Below, piece after piece: positions 54,920 to 62,169 of a stretch of DNA of 64,000 nucleotides (its first letter is position 1; each line of letters starts with the position of its first letter). The stretch covers positions 62,001-126,000 of the forward strand of contig JAFZKB010000002.1 in NCBI GenBank assembly GCA_017551865.1, in the 5' to 3' direction. The notes beneath the pieces are model-generated. The model saw nothing but the letters and a program-made list of their open reading frames with translations. It was not told the origin of the DNA and made no database searches. Source of the stretch: Clostridiales bacterium. Its GTDB lineage: Bacteria; Bacillota; Clostridia; Saccharofermentanales; Saccharofermentanaceae. The position numbers were made by a program, and so were the translations under genes.

Positions 54920-54941
54920 TCGAAAAACCGGAGGTTTTCGA
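54920..54941 (+). promoter_or_regulatory. Hairpin enclosing the Shine-Dalgarno of the fusion gene
   Basis: TCGAAAAACC/GGTTTTCGA can fold with the SD GGAGG in the loop and right arm, ending one base before the ATG at 54943. Two further hairpins (ACGCT/AGCGT and CGCTT/AAGCG, 54874-54917) precede it. This could let an RNA or protein signal control translation. Confidence 0.45.
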
Positions 54942-54942
54942 A

Positions 54943-57555
54943 ATGGCAATGAAGCTTGCATTTTCCACATTGGCTTGCCCAGAGTGGTCCTGGAAGGACA
55001 TCTATCCGATGGCTCACGACCTTGGCTACGCCGGCATTGAGATCCGTGGACTGGGTGAAGAGATCACTGCGTCCCATGCAAAGCCGTTCCTTCCGTCGGA
55101 AGTGGACCGCACCATGGAAAACCTTAGAAAGCTTGGTTTGGAGATTCCATGCTTCTCCAGCAACTGTGTTCTCGCTTACGAAGACGGCGCCAAGATCGCA
55201 CCGACCGAGATCGGTGAATATGTAGCACTTGCCAACAAGTGCGGCGCTTCCTATGTCCGTATCCTTGCTGACGCGCATCCGGCACCGGAAGGCGAAGTTG
55301 ACGATAGTAGAATCATCGCTGAACTTAAGGATCTGGCTCCTCTTTGCGAAGGCAAGAACGTCACGCTTCTTGTCGAGACCAACGGCGTATATGCCGATAC
55401 GACACGTCTGAGAAAGCTCATCGAGGCGGTTGATTCTCCTTATGTAAAAGTACTGTGGGACGTACATCACCCGTTCCGCTATTTCGGCGAGACAGTCGAG
55501 CAGACATGGGCAAATGTCGGCGAATATGTCTGCTATATCCATGTAAAAGATTCCATCAAGGAAGAGGACGGGTCCATCGCATACCGTCTGCCGGGACACG
55601 GCGATCTTCCGCTGGAGGCTCTTTTCGAGCTGCTGGATAAGAACGGCTACGACGGCTTCGTATCCCTTGAGTGGGTAAAGCGCTGGGCCAAAGAGATCGA
55701 GAGCGCAGCGATCGTATTCCCGCAGTTCATCAACTTCGTACGTGCCTGGGAGAAGAACAAGGGCAGCAAGAAGATGATCGAGCCCAGCAAGAAGGAGAGC
55801 AAGGCGCAGGTCCGTCCGGAGGCGCCGATCGAGGTCGTTCCTTCCAATATCAAATACGTAGAAAAAGGCAAAGGCCAGACCATGTTTGAAAAGGACGTCC
55901 TCGTCGAGATGACCTTCGGTCAGATGCTCGATAAGGTCGCTACAGAATTCCCGGATCAGACCGCTTTTGCCTACACCATGCGTGACTATACAAGAACATA
56001 CAGCGAGTTTAGAGACGACGTTGACCGCGTTTCCAAGATGCTTATGGCCATGGGCGTCAAGAAGGATTCCCACGTAGCTCTTTGGGCGACCAACCGCCCG
56101 CAGTGGTTCCTGACATTCTGGGCCTGCGTACGTATCGGTGCTGTTCTGGTTACTGTTAACACCGCTTATAAGATCCACGAGATCGAGTACCTGCTGCGTC
56201 AGTCCGACTCCGATACGCTCGTCATGATGGACGGCTACAAGGATATCAACTACGTCGAGATCGTTAACGAGATCTGCCCTGAACTTGCAAAGTCCAAGCC
56301 GGGCGAGATGGTCTCCGAGAGACTGCCGTACTTAAAGAACGTTATCACGATCGATTCCCGTTACGACGGATGCTTCTTCTGGGACGATGAGTTCGAGACA
56401 GCAGACAGCAAGGTCACAGACGCAGAGCTCCGTGCCCTGATCGATGCGACAGAGCCGGACGAAGTCTGCAACATGCAGTACACTTCCGGTACGACAGGCT
56501 TCCCGAAGGGCGTTATGCTCACGCACAGAAACGTTCTTAATAACGGTAAGTGCATCGGTGACTGCATGAACCTTTCCACCGAGGACCGTCTCCTGATCCA
56601 GGTGCCGATGTTCCACTGCTTCGGCATGGTCCTTGCGATGACCGCTTCCGTAACTCATGGCGTTACGATGGTCCCGCTCGATTACTTCTCTCCGAGAAAA
56701 GTACTTGCATCCATCACGGCTCGCCGCGTTACCGCTATGCACGGTGTACCGACGATGTTTATCGCACTTCTTGAAAACCCTGATTTCGATCAGACTGACT
56801 TCTCCTACATGAGAACAGGTATCATGGCCGGATCTCCGTGCCCGATCCCGGTCATGCAGGACGTCGTAAATAAGATGAACATGACAGAGATCACGATCGT
56901 TTACGGTCAGACAGAGGCCGCTCCGGGATGCACGCAGAGCCGTGTCGATGACTCCATCGAAGTCCGTGTGCAGACCGTCGGTAAGGAGCTCCCGGGTGTT
57001 GAGTGCCGCATCGTAGATCCTGCAACGAACGAAGTTCTCCCGGACAACGTGGATGGTGAGTTCTGCGCCCGTGGTTATAACATCATGAAGGGCTATTACA
57101 AGATGCCTGAGGCAACCAAGGCCGCGATCGATGAGGACGGCTGGCTCCACACAGGTGACCTTGCCCGCCGCACACCGGAAGGCTATTACAAGATCACCGG
57201 CCGTATCAAGGACATGATCATCCGCGGTGGTGAGAACATCTACCCGAAGGAGATCGAAGAGTTCATCTATACACATCCTGATGTTTCCGACGTTCAGGTC
57301 ATCGGTGTTCCGGACGAGCAGTACGGTGAAGAGATCATGGCCTGCATCATCAAGAAGGAAGGATCCACGATCACTGAGGATGACATCAAGAAATACGTTA
57401 AGGATCACATGGCGAAGCACAAGACACCTCGTTATGTTGCCTTCGTAGATGCATTCCCGATGAACGCTGCCGGTAAGATCTTAAAGTTCAAGATGAGAGA
57501 AGATGCGGTCAAGATGCTGGGCCTGGAGAAGGCTTCGAAGATCGAGACTGCCTGA
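54943..57555 (+). CDS. Sugar-isomerase-like TIM barrel fused to acyl-CoA synthetase
   Basis: 870 residues, one continuous frame. Residues ~1-275 match the xylose-isomerase-like/AP-endonuclease-2 TIM barrel fold (MAMKLAFSTLACPEWSWKD, GYAGIEIRG, LLVETNGVYADT, VKVLWDVHHPFRY, YIHVKDS, GHGDLP, DGFVSLEW), the last carrying metal-ligand-type Glu/His positions. A Lys-rich linker (276-320) joins a complete AMP-binding synthetase (about 320-870): A3 YTSGTTGFPKGVMLTHRN, A5 YGQTEAAPG, GYNIMKGYYKMPE, A7 HTGDLARR and the A10-type NAAGKILKFKM lysine. It likely activates a carboxylate to a CoA thioester, and the barrel may supply or rearrange the substrate. CGGAGG is directly upstream. Confidence 0.85.
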   Translation: MAMKLAFSTLACPEWSWKDIYPMAHDLGYAGIEIRGLGEEITASHAKPFLPSEVDRTMENLRKLGLEIPCFSSNCVLAYEDGAKIAPTEIGEYVALANKCGASYVRILADAHPAPEGEVDDSRIIAELKDLAPLCEGKNVTLLVETNGVYADTTRLRKLIEAVDSPYVKVLWDVHHPFRYFGETVEQTWANVGEYVCYIHVKDSIKEEDGSIAYRLPGHGDLPLEALFELLDKNGYDGFVSLEWVKRWAKEIESAAIVFPQFINFVRAWEKNKGSKKMIEPSKKESKAQVRPEAPIEVVPSNIKYVEKGKGQTMFEKDVLVEMTFGQMLDKVATEFPDQTAFAYTMRDYTRTYSEFRDDVDRVSKMLMAMGVKKDSHVALWATNRPQWFLTFWACVRIGAVLVTVNTAYKIHEIEYLLRQSDSDTLVMMDGYKDINYVEIVNEICPELAKSKPGEMVSERLPYLKNVITIDSRYDGCFFWDDEFETADSKVTDAELRALIDATEPDEVCNMQYTSGTTGFPKGVMLTHRNVLNNGKCIGDCMNLSTEDRLLIQVPMFHCFGMVLAMTASVTHGVTMVPLDYFSPRKVLASITARRVTAMHGVPTMFIALLENPDFDQTDFSYMRTGIMAGSPCPIPVMQDVVNKMNMTEITIVYGQTEAAPGCTQSRVDDSIEVRVQTVGKELPGVECRIVDPATNEVLPDNVDGEFCARGYNIMKGYYKMPEATKAAIDEDGWLHTGDLARRTPEGYYKITGRIKDMIIRGGENIYPKEIEEFIYTHPDVSDVQVIGVPDEQYGEEIMACIIKKEGSTITEDDIKKYVKDHMAKHKTPRYVAFVDAFPMNAAGKILKFKMREDAVKMLGLEKASKIETA

Positions 57556-57565
57556 TTAAGTAAAA

Positions 57566-57640
57566 GCGCAAAAATAATCTCCCCTGCGACTCAAACAGCT
57601 TGCTGAAGCAAAACTCGTCGCCTGGGAGATTTTTTTGCGC
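57566..57640 (+). terminator. Long terminator hairpin with conserved loop core (copy C)
   Basis: GCGCAAAAATAATCTCCC pairs with GGGAGATTTTTTTGCGC around the core CTCAAACAG-CTTGC..GCAAAA-CTCG, the same core as copies at 3073 and 3168. It terminates the synthetase fusion gene (11 bases after its stop). Confidence 0.75.
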
Positions 57641-57746
57641 TTTATTATAGGCAGTCTCGATCTTCTTCTTCCTTTCGGGGGATTGGAGGCTGTCTCGTTC
57701 TTTGAAGTGGAGTCGTGACTTCGTCGAGCACTATAAAGATTTGAGT

Positions 57747-58043
57747 TGCCGTATAATTTTGCAAAATCTGATTTCATACGGCAGCCAAATCTGCAAACTG
57801 CCGTATGGATTTAAGTTTTCTCATTTCATACGGCAATTTTTCCTTCTTTTGCCGTACGAAAAGCACTTTTCCGATTTCATACGGCACATTTTCTTCCATA
57901 CTGCCGTACAGATTGAAGATTCCCGATTTCATACGGCATATCCGCTCTAAATCTGCCGTATAAAATACACTTTTTCGATTTCATACGGAAACTCCGCTTC
58001 AGACCTGCCGTATATTTTGGGGTTTCCCGTTTTCATACGGCAG
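57747..58043 (+). repeat. Six-unit tandem palindrome array
   Basis: Six units start at 57747, 57799, 57849, 57901, 57953 and 58006 (period 50-53 bp), each ~37 bp: TGCCGTAT or TGCCGTAC, a ~20-base loop whose 3' half reads like tttcCGATTTC, then ATACGGCA. Spacers are 13-16 bp and unrelated. The unit is orientation-marked by CGATTTC near the right arm. It fills the gap between the copy C terminator and the ABC operon leader. The flanks 57641-57746 and 58044-58162 show no gene. No CRISPR-associated gene is near. Confidence 0.9.
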
Positions 58044-58162
58044 ACCGCAGCTTGGTGTGTGTTTTGACCCGGAGCGGTTTTTCATGCACGTTTTGTGCAT
58101 CTTGGGTATTCCTTTTGGCAACTCGCGTAAAGGCCTATTGTGCGGGCGTTTGAAGCCTGTTA

Positions 58163-58214
58163 TCCTCCAGATGTGAACAGATGATACCGGTGTCGGGTAT
58201 CAAAAAAAGGAGGA
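58163..58214 (+). promoter_or_regulatory. Possible SD-masking leader of the ABC-LytTR operon
   Basis: TCCTCC (58163-58168) is complementary to the SD GGAGGA (58209-58214), with a GATACC/GGTATC hairpin (58183-58201) between. Folding could hide the ribosome binding site of the ABC ATPase gene at 58221. Confidence 0.35.
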
Positions 58215-58220
58215 ATTAGT

Positions 58221-59075
58221 ATGATCTCAGTTGCAGGTATTTCGAAAAGCTTCGGAAATAAGAAAGTGCTGGATGATGTTTCTTTTACAGTTGAGGATGG
58301 AGAGATCTTCGGTCTTCTGGGACCGTCCGGTGCAGGTAAGACGACGCTCATCCGTGTCCTCACCGGGCAGCTCTGTTTTGAAGAAGGACAGGCGCTGATC
58401 ATGGGGAAGAAAGTGACGGAGCTTTCGGGACAGGATAAGAAGAGCTTCGGGATCATGATGGACGATTTCGGTCTTTATGAGAGACTGACCTGCTATCAGA
58501 ATCTTCGGGTGTTTGCGGATATCTACGATGTGAGTGATGATGCGATCCGCTCGGTGCTTTCTGAGGTGAAACTTCTGGATTCCGAGAAGAAGGCGGTCAG
58601 TAAGCTCAGTAAGGGCATGAAGGAGCGCCTTCGCCTCGCAAGGGCACTTCTGTGTCATCCGAAAGTTCTTTTCCTGGATGAGCCGACGAGCGGCCTCGAT
58701 CCGCAGACCAGTAGTGAGATCCACGAGATCATTAAGAAGAGAAAAGAAGCGGGAACGATCATTTTCCTGACGACGCACAACATGACGGAAGCAGAAAAGC
58801 TCTGTGACCATCTGGTGCTTCTGAATGAAGGCAAGATCGTTGAGGGCGGATCTCCGAAGGAACTGTGCCTCCGGTATAACCATCAGAAGACGATCGAGGT
58901 CCATACGGAGGACGGGAAAGTGGTGTCATTTGAGATGGGAAAGGAAGACCTTGAGAAGACCGCGGAGATGATCGCGGAGATCTTAAAAGACGGAAACCTC
59001 TCGACGATCCATTCGAAGGAACCGAACCTCGAGACGGTGTTTATGGAGCTTACCGGACGGAAGCTGGAAGTATGA
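58221..59075 (+). CDS. ABC transporter ATP-binding protein
   Basis: 284 residues. Walker A GPSGAGKTT (34-42), signature LSKGMKERLRLARAL, Walker B VLFLDEPTSGLDPQTS, H-loop TTHNMTEAEKL, all intact; a ~60-residue C-terminal extension follows. Close to the drug-export ATPases of the CcmA class. First gene of a four-gene operon with permease, LytTR regulator and DUF3021 protein. Confidence 0.9.
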   Translation: MISVAGISKSFGNKKVLDDVSFTVEDGEIFGLLGPSGAGKTTLIRVLTGQLCFEEGQALIMGKKVTELSGQDKKSFGIMMDDFGLYERLTCYQNLRVFADIYDVSDDAIRSVLSEVKLLDSEKKAVSKLSKGMKERLRLARALLCHPKVLFLDEPTSGLDPQTSSEIHEIIKKRKEAGTIIFLTTHNMTEAEKLCDHLVLLNEGKIVEGGSPKELCLRYNHQKTIEVHTEDGKVVSFEMGKEDLEKTAEMIAEILKDGNLSTIHSKEPNLETVFMELTGRKLEV

Positions 59076-59114
59076 GGAAATACTTTTCCTACAAGTGATA
59101 AAGGAGATACGAAA

Positions 59115-59813
59115 ATGAGTGAAGCTACAGCGATTTTCAGAAAACAGATACTCGATACAAGAAAGAATAAGACGGTCCTGATCCAGTTCATTTTATTCCC
59201 GATCATGACCATCGTAATGACGAATGCGGTGAAGATGGACGATATGCCGGAGCTGTTCTACCTAAAGCTCTTCAGCATCATGTACATGGCGATGGCGCCG
59301 ATCACATCCATGAGTGCCATTATCTCCGAGGAAAAAGAAAAGGGAACGCTTCGGGCGCTGATGATGAGTAATGTGAGCCCCGCCTCCTATCTGGCCGGCG
59401 TCGGTGTATATGACTTTCTGGCCTGCATGATCGGAACGGTCACCATGAGCAATTTCTGTGGCATGGAAGGAAGATCATGGTATGCCTATCTTCTCGTGAT
59501 CGCTTCGGGACTTGTGATCTCAACGATCCTCGGTGCGGCGATCGGCGTCATGGCGAAAGACCAGATGTCTGCAACCTCCCTTTCGGTGCCGGTGATGTGC
59601 CTTTTTACCTTCCTTCCCATGATCGCGCAGTTCAATGATACGGTCGGTAAGGTAGCGAAATATTTCTATACGGAACAGCTTTATCGTGCGCTAAGTGACA
59701 TAAATAATGTTAAGATAGATGCGGAAGGGTTGGTCATTATTATAGCGAATGCCCTCCTGATACTGGGATTTTTCGTCCTGGCGTTTCGAAAGGAAGGTCT
59801 TACCCGAGAGTAA
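59115..59813 (+). CDS. Small ABC-2 permease
   Basis: 232 residues, six membrane segments, ABC-2 type with MSAIISEEKEKGTLRALMMSNVSP, the cytoplasmic coupling-helix motif. It lacks the large extracytoplasmic domain seen in the permeases at 4035 and 42181. GGAG precedes the ATG. It pairs with the ATPase upstream and the LytTR regulator begins 8 bases after its stop. Confidence 0.87.
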   Translation: MSEATAIFRKQILDTRKNKTVLIQFILFPIMTIVMTNAVKMDDMPELFYLKLFSIMYMAMAPITSMSAIISEEKEKGTLRALMMSNVSPASYLAGVGVYDFLACMIGTVTMSNFCGMEGRSWYAYLLVIASGLVISTILGAAIGVMAKDQMSATSLSVPVMCLFTFLPMIAQFNDTVGKVAKYFYTEQLYRALSDINNVKIDAEGLVIIIANALLILGFFVLAFRKEGLTRE

Positions 59814-59821
59814 GAATTGGA

Positions 59822-60262
59822 ATGAAGATATCGATCAATATCAATCCGGACAATCCGGAAACAGAGATCAGTTTGACGTGTCCTTCGCTGACCCCGGAGG
59901 TCGAAAAGCTTATATCCATGATCCGCGTCATGGACAGTAAGCTCACGGTCAAAAAAGATGGGGAAGTCTTCCTTCTTGATCTCGGAGAGATCCTTTATCT
60001 GGAAACCATGGAGAGAAAATGCTTTGTTTATACAGACAAAACAGTATATGAAACGGATGCAAAAATGTACGAGCTTGAGCAGCAGCTTGCTGCCTCAGGC
60101 TTTTTCCGTGTGAGCAAATCTACACTCCTTCAGCTTAAGCACATCAAGTCACTTCGTGCCGATCTTAACCACAGGATCCGTATCACGATGGATAACGGTG
60201 AGCAGCTGATCGCATCGAGAATGTATGCGGACGATCTGCGCGAGCGTCTGGGTCTTAGGTGA
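59822..60262 (+). CDS. LytTR DNA-binding regulator
   Basis: 146 residues: a short N-terminal segment (1-40) and a C-terminal LytTR domain (about 45-145) with EILYLETMERKCFVYT, FFRVSKSTLLQLKHIKSL and the helix-strand end. No receiver domain is present, so it is not a classical response regulator. It belongs to the stand-alone LytTR-DUF3021 pairs in which the membrane partner is thought to control the DNA-binding protein. It likely regulates this operon and perhaps the six-unit array just upstream. Confidence 0.9.
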   Translation: MKISININPDNPETEISLTCPSLTPEVEKLISMIRVMDSKLTVKKDGEVFLLDLGEILYLETMERKCFVYTDKTVYETDAKMYELEQQLAASGFFRVSKSTLLQLKHIKSLRADLNHRIRITMDNGEQLIASRMYADDLRERLGLR

Positions 60263-60284
60263 TGAAGGAGGAGAGGTGAAACGG

Positions 60285-60815
60285 ATGAGAAATAAAAGCG
60301 GATTAATCGATAAAAAGAGCTTTCGTGATTTCGTTCACTGCACCTGCATGGCGTTTTCCATGCAGACGGTCGTGGCGGTGCTTATGATGTTCGTCACCTC
60401 CTCAGATACAGCGGCAGAGCAGATGAAGATCAGCTCGATCTATGAGAACCCGGGATTCCTTTCCAAAGAGACGATCCTGCAGTTCTTTATCGTAGCGCTC
60501 CTGACTTCCATGATCCGGCATATTTTCTTCTCGGACAAGGTCATTAAGATCCCGTCGATCGCGCTTCGTATCACACTAATGTTCACGACTGAGATCGCCA
60601 TGGTAGCGGTAGCTGTCTGGAAATTCCGCTGGTTCCATTCTGTATCTCCTGCGCACTGGGTCGGATTTGCGATCGGAGCGGCACCGTGTCTTGTGGCAGG
60701 AGTCATCCTTGCATTTAAGACCGAAATGAAGGAAAATGAGACGATGAATGAAGCGCTGCACCGCGCTCAGGAAAATGCCCGGGAAGAGCCTGATTCCAGG
60801 GTTGAAGAGAAATAA
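60285..60815 (+). CDS. DUF3021 family membrane protein
   Basis: 176 residues from the ATG preceded by GGAGGAGAGG; a GTG at 60276 and an upstream ATG are alternatives. Four membrane segments (about 20-40, 60-80, 88-110, 120-140) and a charged C-terminal tail. It is the membrane partner of stand-alone LytTR regulators in Firmicutes (known family pairing). It would sequester or tune the LytTR protein according to membrane state. Confidence 0.82.
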   Translation: MRNKSGLIDKKSFRDFVHCTCMAFSMQTVVAVLMMFVTSSDTAAEQMKISSIYENPGFLSKETILQFFIVALLTSMIRHIFFSDKVIKIPSIALRITLMFTTEIAMVAVAVWKFRWFHSVSPAHWVGFAIGAAPCLVAGVILAFKTEMKENETMNEALHRAQENAREEPDSRVEEK

Positions 60816-60860
60816 GGCAAGGGGTAATTACATATACTGCGGCTTCGCAAAAATGGGCAT

Positions 60861-60930
60861 AAAAAATCCTCACGTTGATCTACCATTGGGGATGATATGG
60901 CCAAAGCGTGAGGACGAGGATAATAGTATA
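60861..60930 (-). ncRNA. Possible short RNA or orphan terminator on the minus strand
   Basis: Read on the minus strand, TCCTCACGCT pairs with the mirror arm at 60867-60876 to make a ~10-bp stem with a long loop containing ATCATCCCCAATGG, followed by T6. No minus-strand gene leads into it. A -10-like TATACT is ~10 bases upstream of position 60925. A CCCC-containing exposed loop is like SD-targeting small RNAs. Expression is unproven. Confidence 0.4.
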
Positions 60931-60961
60931 GTCATCAGATGAAGAAGTGATGACATGAGTA

Positions 60962-60997
60962 ATTCTAATGTACAAATGTCCAAATCTCTATTAGAAT
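60962..60997 (+). promoter_or_regulatory. Inverted repeat upstream of the AraC gene
   Basis: ATTCTAAT (60962-60969) and ATTAGAAT (60990-60997) form a perfect 8-bp inverted repeat with a 20-base centre, overlapping the -35 region before a TATAAC -10 (61010-61015). It is a candidate operator for an AraC or other dimeric regulator. Confidence 0.55.
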
Positions 60998-61035
60998 ATT
61001 TCTCAATACTATAACAATTTTTCGCGAGGGCCGTT

Positions 61036-61989
61036 ATGAGTAAAATATCAAAATCTCTTGAACACCAGCTGACGTCGGAATTTGACGAAGTGGAGTATCC
61101 TGCAACAATCCGCCGCGATCGCCTCTCCCTCTATCCGAACTATGAGGTGAGCTCGCACTGGCACGACGATGTGGAATTTCTGCTCGTGATCCACGGAGAG
61201 ATGATCTTCAACGTCAATGGAGAGACGATCGATCTTCAGGAAGAAGAAGGCATCTTCATCAACGCAAGACAGGTCCACGGTTTCCTCTCGAAAAAACACT
61301 TTGAATGCGAATATATTGTTGTACGTTTTCACCCGGTCCTCCTTTGCGCGACAAAAGAGATCGAAAACCGGTTTGTCGTTCCTGTGATCGAAAATGAGAA
61401 CTATCCCTACCAGATTTTGAGAAGGAAGATCGAATGGCAGAGAAGTGTTCTTGATGCGGCCCTTCGTGTATACTATATGCGTCATGAGACGACGCTGGAA
61501 CTGGGTGCCCAGGGACAGTTCTTCACGATGTGGGAACAGATCTTCCTGCATTCCGGAAGAGTGATGGCGAAGGTCCGTGAGATGACGCCGCAGCTTTCCC
61601 AGTTGAAGAACATGATCTCCTTCATTGCCGAAAACTATAACGGCAAGATCACGCTCGACGATATCCGTCTGGCAGGGAATATGGGCCGAACGAGCTGCTG
61701 TCTGATCTTCCAGAAGTATCTCAACCAGACACCGATCAACTACCTGACGACCGTCCGGGTAAGAAAGGGTGCGGAGATGCTGATGCAGACCGATATGCCG
61801 ATCGTGGATATCTCCTATGAAGTGGGATTTTCCGGCGCGAGTTATTTTGCCGAGGCATTCAAAAAACACATGGGAGAGATCCCGAGTGAGTACAGGAAGA
61901 AGCGCCGCGGTCTGAAAGAAGAAAAGAGCAGGAAAAAGAGCAGTGCGTACAGCGCAGCTTCTTCCGATGCTGCCGAAATCGATGAGTGA
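61036..61989 (+). CDS. AraC-family transcriptional regulator
   Basis: 317 residues. The N-terminal cupin sensor (about 30-120) has SSHWHDDVEFLLVIHGEM and VNARQVHGF-like His pairs. The C-terminal double helix-turn-helix (about 190-295) has MISFIAENYNGKITLDDI, CCLIFQKYLNQTPINYL and VDISYEVGFSGASYFAEAF. A Lys/Arg/Ser-rich tail follows. Typical sensors of sugars or related small molecules. Seven bases separate its stop from the next small ORF, so it may regulate the downstream exporter. Confidence 0.93.
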   Translation: MSKISKSLEHQLTSEFDEVEYPATIRRDRLSLYPNYEVSSHWHDDVEFLLVIHGEMIFNVNGETIDLQEEEGIFINARQVHGFLSKKHFECEYIVVRFHPVLLCATKEIENRFVVPVIENENYPYQILRRKIEWQRSVLDAALRVYYMRHETTLELGAQGQFFTMWEQIFLHSGRVMAKVREMTPQLSQLKNMISFIAENYNGKITLDDIRLAGNMGRTSCCLIFQKYLNQTPINYLTTVRVRKGAEMLMQTDMPIVDISYEVGFSGASYFAEAFKKHMGEIPSEYRKKRRGLKEEKSRKKSSAYSAASSDAAEIDE

Positions 61990-61995
61990 GGGGAT

Positions 61996-62169
61996 ATGAG
62001 CGACTGCGAGAGATGTTCAAATTACGTATATGATGACATAAACGGGGAGTATTACTGCGAGGCGCCGATCGACCAGGATGCCTGGGAGCGCCTGATGGAA
62101 GGCGGACAGAAGTCCTGTCCGTATTACATCGAGGATGGGGAGTATAAGACAGTCAATAAGCAGATATGA
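61996..62169 (+). CDS. 57-residue Cys-rich protein (DUF6472-like)
   Basis: A small ORF: MSDCERCSNYVYDD at the start and CPYYIEDGEYKTVNKQI at the end. It has four cysteines (C4, C7, C21, C41) with a CxxC and a final CPYY, suggesting a zinc-ribbon-like fold, and matches my memory of DUF6472. GAGGGGAT precedes the ATG. It overlaps the ABC exporter start by 4 bases (ATGA), so it is translationally coupled. Confidence 0.75.
   Translation: MSDCERCSNYVYDDINGEYYCEAPIDQDAWERLMEGGQKSCPYYIEDGEYKTVNKQI

Noticed and set aside
57747..58043. CRISPR array
   Set aside because: Repeats are longer than the spacers (37 vs about 15 bp), repeat units vary, and no cas gene is nearby. Palindromic units with short spacers fit a binding-site array or structured element better.
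60748..60942. 64-residue ORF overlapping the DUF3021 gene end
   Set aside because: No Shine-Dalgarno, most of it is an out-of-frame reading of the DUF3021 gene, and the rest lies in the hairpin region.
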